A DNA stretch of 64,000 bases from Aspidapion aeneum. Lineage: Eukaryota > Arthropoda > Insecta > Coleoptera > Brentidae. Position 1 is the first letter of the stretch. Each line of letters begins with the position of its first letter. This document shows, piece by piece, positions 51,665 through 63,688 of the stretch. A program made the position numbers and the translations under genes. Location of the stretch: contig CAUYVT010000055.1 in assembly GCA_963576565.1 (NCBI GenBank), positions 124,001 to 188,000 on the forward strand. Reading direction: 5' to 3'. The notes under the pieces were generated by a model. It saw only the letters and a program-made list of their open reading frames with translations. It was not told where the DNA came from and made no database searches.

Positions 51665-54600
51665 GTAAAAAAAGCTAGCCGGTATTTATACAGTTCCAAG
51701 AATGGAGAGTTTTCAACAAAATATGACACAAACCTTAAGATACCAGGGAACAAAAAACATCATCATGGGGGACCTCAATGCCCACCACAGAGCATGGGGA
51801 AGCCTCAGCGAAAATCAACATGACTACATCACAATGGAACAAATAGAAGATCACAATTTAGTCATAATGAACGATGGAAGACCTACACGCAAACAAAGAC
51901 CAGGAGAAAGACCAGGGCCACTGGTCTTACACTTGTTTCAAATAACCTTTCAAAGCAAATATCATGGGACATAATTCAGGATTTGGGGGGAAGCGATCAT
52001 TTCCGAACTATCATAGAAATCAATAATTTTACAACTAAAATCAATAAAACATTAAAAAACAATTTTAAATATAACCTAAAAAAAGCCAATTGGGAATTAT
52101 ACAGATCAAATGCTGAATTTAAATTTCAAAGAATAGAATCAGAGACATATGAAGAATTTGAAGAAACAATGCAGAAAATAGCTGAGGAAACCCTGCCCCT
52201 AAAAAAAGAGAGTAAAACACAAAAAATTGGAAACCCATGGTGGGATGATGAATGCACTGAGAAAATCAGAGAAAAAAGACAGGCCATTGCGACATTCAAA
52301 GAGAACCCCAGCATGGATAACTATTTAAACCTACAAAAAACAATTGAATTAACAAAAAAATACCTTGAAAGAAAGAAAAAATCTAAATTTCAAAGCTATT
52401 GTTTAACAATCAACAGAGAATCTAATCTGGCTGAAGTATGGAAAACCTTTAGAAAATTTGCACACATAAAAAATAACACAAATAAAGAACAAATCCCAGA
52501 CAAAATAATGGCAGAAAAAATTCTTGAAAACCTAACACCAGTAAATATAGACCCTAGCTTTAATCTAAAAAGCCAATATGATAAAGACATGGACTTTACA
52601 ATGGAAGAAATGGAAAGTTGCATAAAGAAAAGAAAGAAAGACACATCTCCTGGATTAGACTGGATCACTTATGCAATGATATTGAATTGAAACATATTTA
52701 ACCACATTAAAGCAGGAAGCTCATTATAGCTTTTTTCCTCAACCCAATAAGGACCATCAAAACCCCGAAAATTTTAGACCAATAGGATTAGGTTTATGTA
52801 TCGTGAAACTAATGGAAACTATTATTAGAAACAAATTAGACTGGTTTTTAGAGAATAAGAGCTATTATTCAAAATATCAAATGGGTTTTCGCAAAAACAT
52901 GGGCATTAACAACAACATTGCATATCTAACCACATACATTCAAACAGCTTTTTGTCAAGGGCAGTCAGTAGTGGGGGTCTTCTTGGATATAAAGGGAGCA
53001 TATGATAGTGTCTGTGTCCGGGTGCTGTATGAGCAGCTTGTTGAGGCCAAATGTCCGACATCCCTTTGCAATTTAATATATCGTTTGATCAACAATAGAC
53101 AACTGTTTATGAGAGACAAGGAGGGGAATCTGCTGGGACCTAGGGTGGCAACTACTGGCCTAGTACAGGGGTCTCCTTTAAGTCCTTTACTATTTAATGT
53201 TCACATAAAGAAAATGTTTAAATACTTCCTAGATCAATACAAATTATAGCATATGCCGATGACTTGGTCATTCTCGTAAAAGGAGACAATGTCATACAAA
53301 TGACAAAAACACTTAATAAAGCAATAAAAAAGTTAAATTCACATTTGAAAACATTAAATTTGAAACTTGCAGAGCAGAAGTGTGAGGCGGTCTGGTTCAG
53401 CAAGGGGAGGTGCAGGACTAGTCCGCCTGACATTTACATTGACTTCAGCAAAATACAGTATAAAAAAATGTTAAATATCTGGGCACCCTTTTAGAAAGAG
53501 CTCTGAGATGGGACCAACAGATAGACAAAAACATCAATAAGGCGCAAAAAGGGATGAATTTGATAAGGGCTTTTTGTGGAACATGGTGGGGGGCTGACCC
53601 GAAGACCCTTCACATAGCTTTCAACGGGCTGGTCAGATCGCACCTGGACTTCAGCTCAGTCTTGTGCAACCAACAACGCAAAAAAATCTAAAAAAACTTG
53701 ACACTGCTTACCACCAAGGACTTAGAATCATCAGTGGATGCATGAGATCGACTCCAATTACAGCATTGTATGGTAAAACTGCTTCAATTGATCTTCAAAC
53801 TAGAAGAAACATCCTGACTCAAAAATTATTAATAAAAACAGCCAGCATAAAAAACAACCCAAAATAAACTAAACTACAAATAAAAATATAAACAAAACAA
53901 CCCTATTGTTAGAAAACTACACAAAAATGGAAGATCTAAAAAAATTAAAAAAGGGAAATGTGTTTATGGACATTTAAGAATTATTATGAAGAAGAATATA
54001 ATATACAATTTAAAAAGACACCAATTTTGGAACTGAATTATTAAAAAAATGCAAACACAGGGGAGATGGAGTTTCTGGAAAAAACAGAAAAATATAAGAA
54101 CTTCTTTTTTGTTTATACTGATGCCTCAAAGATTGCAGAAAGGGTTGGTTTTGGTGTGCATATCCCAAACATAGGTATAAATTACTCAGAAAGATTACCA
54201 GACAACATGAACATCAGTGTAGCAGAAATGATAGCAATAAATGAAGGAGTAAGAATCTGTTTGCAAAAAAATTTGAAAAATGTTATTGTTTGCTCACACC
54301 CAAAAAGTTCAATAGATAAATTAAAGCGAAATAAAATAGACCCAAACTTGGACTACATAACAATGAATTCAAAAACTATGATAAATCTATTCAATGAGAA
54401 CATACAGATTTACATTGCCTGGATCCCTGGTCATGCAGGTATAAAGGGAAATGAAAGAGTAGACAAACTGGCAAACATAGGAGTTAGATTGAGCATACCC
54501 GAACAAATGGAATACATTGGAGAAGATATCTTTAATTTAGGAAAAAAAGAACACTAGAAACCTTTAAACATGACTGGAGAATTAAAGTGCAGGGGAGGGG

Positions 54601-55165
54601 CTCTTGGTATGCAAACATACAGGGAAGTTTTCCGACCAAACCATGGTATTTCAAATCAAATTTCTTGGATAGAAGACATATAACCACTATAACAAGAATG
54701 CGGACGGGACACTGTCTCACCGCCAAACATTTGAACAGACTAAACCTTAGGGAGTCACCTCTCTGTGAGTGTGGACAGTTGGATGATTTAAATCACATTT
54801 TCTTGGAATGCCCTATTAATCAATTAACAGACCTTGACCTGTACCGGGCCCTGGCGGATGGGGTGGGGGCCCCAATTTCGATGACTTCTGTGCTTAGTAA
54901 CATAACCTTTAAAAACATGAAAACAATAATGAATTTCCTCAGAATTAATAAAATCAAACTATAATTTAAAATAAAAATGAAACGGTAGTAGAACAATTTA
55001 GATAGAAATTTTTCTTCCTGTAGGGTATTTTTATTTTTCCTTTACTTTAATTAATTTAAAAAAAAAAGCATTCTTGAGAATAAAATTGACAAAAAGAAAA
55101 TAAATCACTTACCTGACTCCTTTAAAAAAAAATATATATTTGTTTCAATGTGGTATGAAAGGAAT
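51665..55165 (+). mobile_element. I-group LINE (RNase H-bearing), 5'-truncated
   Basis: Contains the end of the endonuclease, RT, RNase H and a C-terminal Cys/His segment in order, then a 3' UTR to about 55165 ending in a gaatgaatgataaaa-like run. Presence of RNase H places it with the I/R1/LOA group rather than Jockey/CR1. The 5' half of the endonuclease and ORF1 are missing. Confidence 0.8.
51702..54964 (+). pseudogene. LINE ORF2: endonuclease, RT, RNase H, broken
   Basis: Endonuclease remnants: Ile-Met-Gly-Asp-Leu-Asn-Ala-His-His (about 51760) and Gly-Gly-Ser-Asp-His-Phe (51985). RT: Thr-Ser-Pro-Gly-Leu-Asp (52640), Phe-Leu-Asp-Ile-Lys-Gly-Ala-Tyr-Asp (52980), Gln-Gly-Ser-Pro-Leu-Ser-Pro (53168), Tyr-Ala-Asp-Asp (53253). 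RNase H (54066-54557): Tyr-Thr-Asp-Ala-Ser, Ala-Glu-Met-Ile-Ala-Ile, and Trp-Ile-Pro-Gly-His-Ala-Gly...Gly-Asn-Glu; the usual Ser-Asp-Ser motif is replaced by Ser-His-Pro. C-terminal zinc-like Cys-Glu-Cys-Gly...His...Cys (about 54765-54815). At least five frame breaks (51955, 52690, 53249, 53494, 53870). Confidence 0.85.
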
Positions 55166-55842
55166 GAATGAATGATAAAAAAAGAAAATAAAGAGTAACG
55201 TTGGAAGCAAGATAGAGAAAAACGCAGTAGAAATCAAGAAGAAACATCAAGAAAAACCAAGAAGAAGAAAGATATAATCTGGATTAAGAAGAAACAAAGG
55301 AAGTAAGAAACTGTACACACAGAAAAGAAAACTAACCAGAGAAAAGAAAGAAAAAGATAACAAAAAAATAGAAAAAAAGAAAACAAAAAGAGTAATACAG
55401 ATTTCAGGTGGCAAATAGCCAGACAATCCTGTGATCTTACCGTCAAGTGACTGGCACATTGCTTCAGAAAAAAGCAGAGCCACAAAAAAGACTGAACTGA
55501 AGCTAGCGGGTGGGGTACTTACCAAGTTACAGGCTAATCTCCAGAATGGTGGAGAAAGGGGGAAGAAATTATTTTAATAAGGGATTTCAACAAGTTTGTG
55601 CCTGAAGAAAATTTAAAATATCTAAACTTTTAATTTGCTTTGTGAAGTAGTCTAGGATTTGGTGGGAGAGGGGGTGGAGTTGTTAATTTTAATATAAATT
55701 TCAAAAAGGTTTTTTGTGATGGTGTAAAGTGTAAAAGTGTATGTAAGCGCTAAAACAGGTTTTTTATAACAAATGAAAACAATTATGTTGGAATTTTGCA
55801 TGTTTATAAGTTTTCAATATTTTTTTTTCCCTATAAACCCAT
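55166..55842. other. No gene seen, purine-rich
   Basis: A purine-rich plus strand (aagaaga-type words, 55200-55390) gives long but low-complexity minus-strand frames of Phe/Leu/Ser. No family recognised. Confidence 0.45.
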
Positions 55843-55915
55843 TATTTCTCCACCCTGAAATTTTGCCAACATGTTGCTAAGATATTGACAAAAAAAATAT
55901 ATTTTTTTTGAAAAA

Positions 55916-56306
55916 AGTTTCTGGAGTTCCCCAAGACTCCGTCCTGGGCCCCTTACTATTTGTTATTTTCATTAATGATGTGTGTCTTAAACTGGAGTCA
56001 ACGGTTTTACTCTATGCGGATGATCTCAAGTTGCTTTTCCGCATAAACTCTGTTGAAGACTGTGTAAGGCTCCAAAAGGACTTGGACACTGTGATTGCTT
56101 GGTGCACCTCCAATAAACTTTTGATGAACATCAACAAATGTCAGGTACAATCCTTCTCTTTAAAAACATATCCAATTTTATTTAACTACTCACTAAATCA
56201 AAAAATCTTATCTAGGACAGACTCTTTTCATGACCAAGGAGTAACTTTTGATAGCAAATTATCATTTACAAAGCATTATGACACCATTATGTCTGAAACA
56301 TCCAAG
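55916..56306 (+). pseudogene. LINE RT fragment (Jockey/CR1 group)
   Basis: Frame: Ser-Gly-Val-Pro-Gln-Asp-Ser-Val-Leu-Gly-Pro-Leu-Leu-Phe, Leu-Tyr-Ala-Asp-Asp-Leu-Lys (about 56013), Ile-Asn-Lys-Cys and Gly-Val-Thr-Phe-Asp-Ser-Lys-Leu-Ser-Phe. The Gly normally after Pro-Gln is Asp here. About 130 codons are kept without a stop. It starts abruptly at the A+T-rich repeat (55915) and ends at a GATA run that is the 3' terminus of a minus-strand LINE. Confidence 0.8.
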
Positions 56307-56830
56307 ATAGATAGATAGATAGATAAATACTTTATTGCCAACAAGATTACAGAAAAAAGTGTAACTTAATTCTATAAAAAACCAACGTCAAAATTTTTTT
56401 TAAACATTTTAGAGAAATGTTCAAAATACCAATCCTTTTTTATTATTTGTAAAATTTAGTTGATTTTTTTTTAAAGTAGATAAAAATTGACACTTACATT
56501 ATGAATCCATACAAAAGAAGTATATTTTCATATTTTTTCATTTTTATGTTTAACACACACACACACACACACACATATGTTAAAGTATAGACAAATTCAA
56601 TATTAAAAATTAAAAGTTAAAATCATACAGGGTCACCTCAAGCAAGTACTGATTAACCAATCCTTTAAATCTTTTCAAGTTCTCTTCCTCCCGAATAGCT
56701 GTTGGTAGGCTATGGTATATGCGTCGAAGTTCCCGTCGAACAAACCACTTTATTTGAGCTCTGTAAAAATTAATTTTTTTTTGTGGTAGAAAGTCATAAT
56801 AAATTTGTGAATTTTGGCACAGTGCAACTT
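56307..56830 (-). mobile_element. LINE 3' end, minus strand, GATA/TATC tail
   Basis: Minus strand 56770-56630 encodes Arg-Arg-Glu-Leu-Arg-Arg-Ile-Tyr-His-Ser-Leu-Pro and Arg-Phe-Lys-Gly-Leu-Val, like an ORF2 C-terminus. A 3' UTR follows, containing a (CA)n run at 56551-56573, and (TATC)n occupies 56328-56307 as tail. Strongly 5'-truncated. Confidence 0.65.
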
Positions 56831-57065
56831 CCTAAAGTTCTCTTTTCAGTGATACAACTTAGAACACATTTGGAAACAGTTAAGTAGGAAAAAACTGCAG
56901 AATACTAATTAACTTAATTCGAATAAAATATAAACATTTAAATCTTCTTATCAATTTTATATTTTAAATTAGATACAACCAATATTATTCTTATCTTAAC
57001 TTGTTTTTTGTGACCACTGAACTCAAGTCGTGTGAAGAGATAAAATTACTGATACAGAGCAAAAT

Positions 57066-58124
57066 ATGGTGGCATGCTCAAAATGCCAAATAGAATATGT
57101 GCAGAAGAGAAGGCCAAACGATGGGGAATGTTTTGGCGCCCCCTGTGATTCCTGCGGCGCGGTTTATTGTAGAGATTGCGCAAAATTAAACACCAATGAG
57201 GCTGATGCAGTTACTCTGCAAAGTAACCGAATTCTTATGTTTCTCTGTCCAGGATGCAAAAATAAGGTGGATGATTATTTGACAGGCAGATCTGACGTTG
57301 AGAAACAAAATAAGGCACTAAAGGAAAAAATAGGTTTATTGGAAAAAACCGTCAGCAGAAGAGACCAAAAAATACAGAAAATGGAGGAAGACTATAAAAA
57401 ACAATATGACTTGCAAACAAAGATTGAAAACAAACTACAAGAGCACTGTTATAACATTTCGCAGACCCTGTTTGAAAACCTAAAAACTGAGCTTGACAAA
57501 CAAAAACAAGAACTCTCCCAAGATATAAAAGCAAACATTGCAGAAGCGACTAACTCTGTAACATTACAAATAAATGAACTTAACACAAAGGGCACTGGGC
57601 TCAGGGAATCAAATTCGGAGATGCTTTCAATCTACTCAAGACTTAAAACAAACCCCATACCTGCACAGCCAAATGACATCCAGAAAACCACATCAACAGA
57701 CGACAATAGTTTTTCTTCACAAAACAGAGAAAAAAATGAGAGAAAAGGGCTCATCTGTTCAGGGCCGCAAAGAGAGTCCCTAAAAATTGCCAATCCAGAC
57801 ATAGCAAACCAGAAAAAATTAAAATTTATTTATATTTCTAACCTAGATGTAAATACAACACCAGACGACATCACTGCTTTATTAGACCTTTATATCTGCG
57901 AAAAACTCCGATCAAAATTTAGAAATCCAAGTTCAGCTTTTAAGCTAGGGGTTCCAGAAAAATTGGAATCACAATACTTATCAACAGAGTTCTGGCCTTC
58001 TGGTTGCTATGTAGCAAAATTTGTTCCAAAAGCTATGCCAAGATACAATACACATAACTCCTTTCAACGATATGGCCCCACTCAAACTTTTCGGAACAAT
58101 CATTATCAATGGCAGAGAAGATAG
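57066..58124 (+). CDS. LINE ORF1: zinc finger, coiled coil, RRM-like
   Basis: 352 intact codons from ATG 57066. Residues 4-70 hold Cys-x2-Cys, Cys-x5-Cys-x2-Cys, Cys-x2-Cys and Cys-x2-Cys clusters, like the PHD-type finger of CR1-group ORF1 proteins. Residues 78-180 are Glu/Lys/Gln-rich and heptad-like (coiled coil, likely trimer or oligomer). Residues 255-330 (Phe-Ile-Tyr-Ile-Ser-Asn-Leu...Phe-Lys-Leu-Gly-Val-Pro...Gly-Cys-Tyr-Val-Ala-Lys-Phe) look like an RRM-type RNA-binding fold. The product should bind element RNA. The stop lies just inside ORF2, suggesting coupled translation by reinitiation. Confidence 0.85.
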   Translation: MVACSKCQIEYVQKRRPNDGECFGAPCDSCGAVYCRDCAKLNTNEADAVTLQSNRILMFLCPGCKNKVDDYLTGRSDVEKQNKALKEKIGLLEKTVSRRDQKIQKMEEDYKKQYDLQTKIENKLQEHCYNISQTLFENLKTELDKQKQELSQDIKANIAEATNSVTLQINELNTKGTGLRESNSEMLSIYSRLKTNPIPAQPNDIQKTTSTDDNSFSSQNREKNERKGLICSGPQRESLKIANPDIANQKKLKFIYISNLDVNTTPDDITALLDLYICEKLRSKFRNPSSAFKLGVPEKLESQYLSTEFWPSGCYVAKFVPKAMPRYNTHNSFQRYGPTQTFRNNHYQWQRR

Positions 58125-61099
58125 AAGACACCAACGATGTTGACCAATCCTATCTAGAGAGCTCAATAGACCATTCAACCCCCTCAAATTTAAACGATTC
58201 AACCACTCAAAGCAACAAACTGACAATCTTTCACCAAAATATGCAATGTTTGGGAAACAAGTTGGATATCCTGAGTACACTGTTAGAAGAGGTTCAACCA
58301 GAAATTCAAGTGGTTTGCACCTCAGAACACTGGTTTAAAAAAGGACAGGAAATAACTGCTATCCTACCTGATTACAATCAAGTTGCAGCTTTCTGTCGGG
58401 AGGATCATGTCCATGGTGGGACAATGATTTTTGCAAAGACAAACTTACAATTTGTGGAACTAAAACTTACTGCAGGGAGTACTGAACTTGATTTCGAGTA
58501 TGTAGCAGCCCAAGCGAAATCAATTAAAACAATCATTCTATGTTTCTATAGATCACCAGACGGCAACTTACAGAGCTTTCTGGAAAATTTTTACAATTTA
58601 AATAATGAAATAGCTTCACTCTTTCCAAGTTATAGGGTGGTTGTTTGTGGCGACTTTAACATCCATTTTGAAAATGACCAGGAAAGATATTTATTCGAGG
58701 AGGTATCAAACTCTTTTCACTATTTAATTACAATCAAAGAGCCTACAAGAATTGGAAATGGCCCTCCCGCAACCTTAGATCACATTTTAATTCAAAATAA
58801 AGACGAAATATGCTTATTAATTAATAAAGACTTTGGAATCTCGGACCACACAGGCCAAGTCATTTCACTTCACATAAAAGAACAAATAAACAAAATATCT
58901 TTTTCACAAAAAAAGCGCATTTTTAACAATAAAAATGATCAAAGTTTTACTAAAAGTTTAAATAAAATAAACTGGAATCTGCTTTATAATAAAATTGAGA
59001 TCAATGATGCATTTCGAACTTTTAATAGTCTCTTGGATGGCTGCTTCAAACAATCCTATCCCCTAAAAAAAACCAATAACAAAAAAATTAATAAAGGTTG
59101 GATAACCAAAGCAATTAGGATTTCTTGTAGAAATAAACGTTCACTGATAATGCTAAGAAATCACTTCGCTGCATGTGATTTTATTAAAAATTATGTAAAA
59201 AAATATTCAAAAGTGCTTGAACAGGTAATAAAATTATCAAAACAAAAATATTTCGGATCTGAGATAGAAAATTCAAATAACAAAATAAAAACAACGTGGA
59301 ACATAATAAAAACGAACATTCAAAAAAAACCTCCGTAGAAAAAAGAAAACTTAGAATTGCAAAAAAACAATGAAAAAATTTCTAACCCGAAACAAGTAGC
59401 AAATGCATTTGCAAATTTTTATGAAAGTCTTGCACCGAATCTAACACAAAACATTAAAAGTAAAAAAATCATCGAGAGTATCTAAATAAAGCTCAGATAA
59501 AACACAGGCAATTATTTTTTTTCACAGACGTTACTGAACAAGAAATTATAAAGAATGCTAAAAAATTAAAATCAAAACGTAGTACCGAGTATGATGAAAT
59601 ACCAATTACAATTATAAAAAACAATGTTAATATTTTACAAAAATCACTGACCTATTTGATAAATCTATCTTTGAGATCGGGAATTTTCCCTGATTGCTAT
59701 AAAACTGCAAAGGTTAAACCTCTTTTTAAAAAGGGTCAAACAACATTGATGGAAAATTACAGACCTGTATCGCTACTGCCATCCATCTCTAAAATATTGG
59801 AAACGGTCGTAAAAAACCAAGTGACTAATTACATTGCCCAGAATTCCATTCTTACCAAAAATCAATTTGGATTTCAAAAAAATAGCAACACTACTCATGC
59901 AATACAAAATCTTTTAAAAAACATTAACTATATATTAGAAAAAAGAGACCACCCGTTGACCATATTTTGCGACCTATCAAAGGCTTTCGATTGTGTGGAT
60001 CACACTGTACTTCTTGAAAAGCTTGAATATTATGGTATTGGTGTTAACTGGTTCTTTTGTTATCTTCAAACTCGACAAATGTTTGTTGAGATTGAACATA
60101 CTTTTCCTAACCATTCAGAACAGATACAGTCAACATTGAGGCCTCTTAAATTCGGCGTTCCTCAGGGAGCAATACTAGGACCGCTCTTATTTTTGATTTA
60201 TGTGAATGATCTTGACGTAAACTTTCCATCCGTACTATTCACATTATTTGCAGATGATACCAGCATAACTTTAGACAAAAAACTTTTACATGATCTGCAA
60301 GTTGCTGGCAAAAATATCATGGAAAATGTATGTGATTGGTTCGCCGCAAATAAATTGGTCCTTAATGTTGACAAAACATTTAATATACTGTTTCAACCCA
60401 ACAAAAAAGTTGGAGCACTCAATATTCTCATGGAAACTGGAAGCGTGACTACCCAAGCCGATATAGAGTTTCTGGGAGTACTCATTGATCAGGCTCTAGA
60501 TTGGAAATGCCATATTTCAAAACTAAACAAATCTTTAAGCAGTGCCATCTATGCAATTAGGATCGCTATACAGAATATTGGTGGGGACGTCGCAATAACT
60601 ATTTATTATGCATACTTTTATAGCATTTTACAATATGGTGTGGAATTTTGGGGCAACTCTGTTGGTGCGAGGAGTGCGTTTCTCCTTCAGAAACGTGCTG
60701 TTCGAGCGATATTTTCCCTTGACAGATTGCAATCATGTCGACAATATTTCAAAAAACACAAAATATTCACACTCACTAACCTTTACATTTATAGAATTGC
60801 TATTTTGTTGTTTAGAGAAAGAGAAAATTTAAGAACTCACGCACATTTTCATAACTACCCTACAAGAAATAATGATGCTTTTGTTCTTCCAAACTTTAAT
60901 TTAGAAGTTAATAGAAAAAGTTCCTATTATATAAGTGTTAAATAGGTTGCCTCGTGATGTATTAAATAGTAAAAATGAAAACATATTCAAAAAAAAGCTC
61001 AAAAATCTGCTACATACTCAGGTTTTTTATAACATAGATGAATTTTTTAACCATGAATTTTATTATGATTATACACTTTTGTGCTCTAAATACAATTGA
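58109..61099 (+). pseudogene. LINE ORF2: AP endonuclease and RT, three lesions
   Basis: Starts at ATG 58109. Endonuclease (58210-58880): His-Gln-Asn, Ser-Glu-His-Trp, Tyr-Arg-Ser-Pro, Gly-Asp-Phe-Asn-Ile-His, Leu-Asp-His-Ile and Ser-Asp-His-Thr, all catalytic positions kept. A TAG at 59336-59338 interrupts an otherwise open frame, and a frameshift follows near 59470-59485. RT then runs clean from about 59490 to 60940: Asn-Tyr-Arg-Pro-Val-Ser, Phe-Cys-Asp-Leu-Ser-Lys-Ala-Phe-Asp, Gly-Val-Pro-Gln-Gly-Ala and Phe-Ala-Asp-Asp (60250). A second shift at about 60942 separates the last 50 codons (Arg-Leu-Pro-Arg-Asp-Val), ending at 61099. Few lesions, so relatively young. Confidence 0.88.
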
Positions 61100-61105
61100 T
61101 GCCTT

Positions 61106-61676
61106 GAATGAGGAGCCCCAAAAAATGATGCCATATGTAATGAGACTTTGGACACTAGAAAAATAGTAGGTTTTAAAGGTTTTTGTTGTCATAACTTCTC
61201 TAAGCCTTCTAGTAGCAGCTGTTGCACTAGAGAGCCTCGAGTTTAGGTCCCTCACATGATTTTCCCAATTCAATAGTGGATCCATAGTGATTTCCAAAAA
61301 TGTTACTTTATCAGTAGTTGGTAGTGACTTGTGGTTGAGTTTTACTAGAAGGGATTCTTTTATTGTGCCTGTTTTTTGGAATTTAATTAATGTTGTTTTT
61401 TGTACATTCAAGTTTAGACTGTTGGTCTGACACCAGTCCGCTACTGCCCTCGCCACACGCGAGCACCCCCCGAGAGCCCCTCAAGTGTTGCATTAGACTC
61501 ACCACAGGTTGTGTCAACCGCAAACTGGGCAACCATGTCCCCATCAGCACTCTCAGGAAGATCACCCACATACAGCAGGAACAGCAGCAGACCCAATATC
61601 GAACCTTGCGGGACCCCTTGCTTTATGTCAGACCACTCAGAGAAGAAACTGACTTCTCCCTTTTCTATACAAACTA
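61106..61676 (-). pseudogene. LINE RT fragment, cut by a BEL LTR
   Basis: Minus strand from 61676: Gly-Val-Pro-Gln-Gly-Ser-Ile-Leu-Gly, then Gln-Phe-Ala-Val-Asp-Thr (about 61510), where the usual Phe-Ala-Asp-Asp has Val in place of the first Asp. It continues with Asn-Val-Gln-Lys-Thr and Leu-Ile-Thr-Tyr-Gly-Ile-Ile-Phe-Trp-Gly. The upstream side stops at the LTR at 61677, implying the BEL element inserted in this LINE. Confidence 0.75.
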
Positions 61677-62207
61677 TGTTTAATGCTGCCAGTTATGTTT
61701 TCTTTATTGTTTTATTTTGAATTTTTGGGAAAACCTAACCTTAAAGTTTTTGATATTTTTGGGCTTTCTGCAAAAACCTTCAAAAAAGAAAGTCCTGTTT
61801 GGGAAAAATTCCGATCAGGTGATAATTTCTCTCTTTGTTGAAAGTTATTTTCTTTTTGATCACCTGATCATTTTGTTAAAATCATTCGCGTTTTTTGCTC
61901 ACGCTGGAAGTTTGAAGCGCCACCCTGTGTGTGACAGGGGAATGAAGAAATCACTTCCGCCAAAAAACTAAAAGAAGTCACACGTGTTTTCGGGTTGAAG
62001 ACCGAAATTCCAGTCACAAGGAGGGGCGGTGCCGCCAGTGAAATATTGGGACTGCTGCAGAATTACAGAAGGTAAGCTTCTAGCGTGTTGCCGATTTTTT
62101 CCTTTGTTTTTTAGTTTAATAGACTCTGTTTTCCCAGGCGGGGCGAATTTAATTTTGGGGTTATTTTTTTTTGGGATATCTCTAGTTTTTCTTCCCTTCA
62201 GGGCTCA
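61677..62207 (+). repeat. 5' LTR of the second BEL family
   Basis: Starts tgtttaatgctgcc, ends cagggctca; defined by comparison with the isolated copy at 48125-48666. A splice-donor-like acagaag/gtaagc lies at about 62065-62077. Confidence 0.8.
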
Positions 62208-62635
62208 GATTGGTTTTTACAGTTTTTTGTTGTTTTTGTACCGGTTTTTTTTTAGAGTCCGCATGATTTTGAAGGTTGGTTGCCCTGAGTTTGGTTTATG
62301 ACCTCGTGCGGCGATAAAAAAACCCCCGTTCGACATTTGGCAGCGGCCCGGGCCCCCCCGTTCTTTTTCTTGCTGGCTGACATTTCATTGACGTTTGTGT
62401 GTTCTAACCTCACAACTTCACGTGTTGTTTTGTTTACCTCCGAGGTTAGCAAATTGTTGATTATTCGTCGGGTTTCGAATTTGTTTGTGTGAAATCCGTC
62501 GAAATTTACCTTCGTTTTTTGCTTTCGTTAAGCGCGAGATTGTTGCCGCGTTCTTAGCGAACCGTACCCGGGTGTTGATAGCAGATTTGTCGGGAAAAAA
62601 CCTACTTTTTTGTATCTGATAAAAACCGCTTTGTC

Positions 62636-63688
62636 ATGTCTGACATAAAAGTTTTGAAAAAACAACAAAATAGCGTTTTTAATAAATTAAAAACAACTTA
62701 TAATAGAGCCGTCGAAGCCCAGGGCAATGCAGAGAAGGCAAAAAAGTTAAAACCCAGATGGGAAGATGTGCCTTCTCTGGTAAGTCAATTCGATGCATTG
62801 CATTTTGAAATTATAAGCTTGGATAGTAGTGATCAGATACAAGAAAGTCAGGAAACTTTAGTGCAGGAATTTGATGAAATGAAATACACAATGAGATCGA
62901 TTTGTCGTGACCTCTATCCGGAGGATTACCAAGATGCCTCACAGACAATTTTGAACCATTCCCTGGTAAATGTGGACAGGGGTCTTGAAATTAAAAGAAT
63001 AGAGGTACCCCATTTTGACGGTAATCTTAAAAAATGGCCCACCTTTTTTGATATGTTTAAGTCACTTGTGCATGATAAGGCTGACATGCGTGAAATAGCT
63101 AAATTTCAAGCCTTAAATACTGCTCTGGTGGGAGAGGCTGCATCTGTAATTAGGAACATACCGTTAACCTCGGATAATTATCGAGTAGCCTTCGATGCGA
63201 TGATTAGACGCTTTAATAATAAAAGACTTTTGGTAACAAATTATTGGGCGTCTATTTGTCAAGCCCCTTCTGCAAAATCGAGCAACCCACATGATTTGAG
63301 GTTATTGTTGTCCACTTTCCGGGAAAATTTGGAAGCATTGTCAAACTATGATGATGTAGACCTTTTAGATTTTGCTAAAATGATTCTTCTTTTGCAAAAA
63401 GTTGATACCCCATTGAAAACTCAGTTTGAGATTGAGTATAGTGATAAGGAAATCCCGTCCTATAAAGATTTGTATAAATTCTTAGAGAAAAATTGTCGGG
63501 CTTTGGAAAATAGTTCTCTTTTGAATAAGCCGAAGGAGGTCTCACCTTCTCTACCCCCTAGGAAGGGTGGCAAACCACCCTATCCTGTGTTATTGACTAG
63601 AACAGGCCAGTCTGGTAATAAAGGTTGTGTTTATTGCCAGCAACAGCCCTACCATCCCCTTGTGAAGTGTACCAGATTTCTGGAATAA
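62636..63688 (+). pseudogene. BEL gag, second family
   Basis: 350 codons open from ATG 62636. Lys-rich N-terminal helix, then the block Phe-Asp-Gly-Asn-Leu-Lys-Lys-Trp-Pro-Thr-Phe-Phe-Asp-Met-Phe-Lys-Ser (about 130), Ile-Pro-Leu-Thr-Ser-Asp-Asn-Tyr and Asn-Tyr-Trp, matching the order of blocks in the 33-kb gag. The first zinc-knuckle Cys pair (Cys-Val-Tyr-Cys, about 335) is followed by a TAA at 63686-63688. The same frame continues to Leu-Cys-Phe-Asn-Cys-Cys and then loses similarity near 63750, where the rest of the element is missing. It would have been a structural RNA-packaging protein. Confidence 0.85.

Larger units (their letters stand above)
57000..61105 (+). mobile_element. Nearly full-length CR1-like LINE
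   Basis: ORF1 (57066-58124) overlaps ORF2 (from 58109) by 16 bases. ORF2 runs to about 61099 with three lesions. Layout, zinc-finger ORF1 and absence of RNase H fit the CR1 group. It is the best-preserved LINE in the window. Confidence 0.82.

Noticed and set aside
55234..55525. Long hydrophobic minus-strand frames
   Set aside because: Arise from the purine-rich plus strand (AAGAAGA words); no signal of a real membrane protein.
62029..62492. Short frames before the second BEL gag
   Set aside because: LTR and leader sequence; the gag start at 62636 is better supported by block order.
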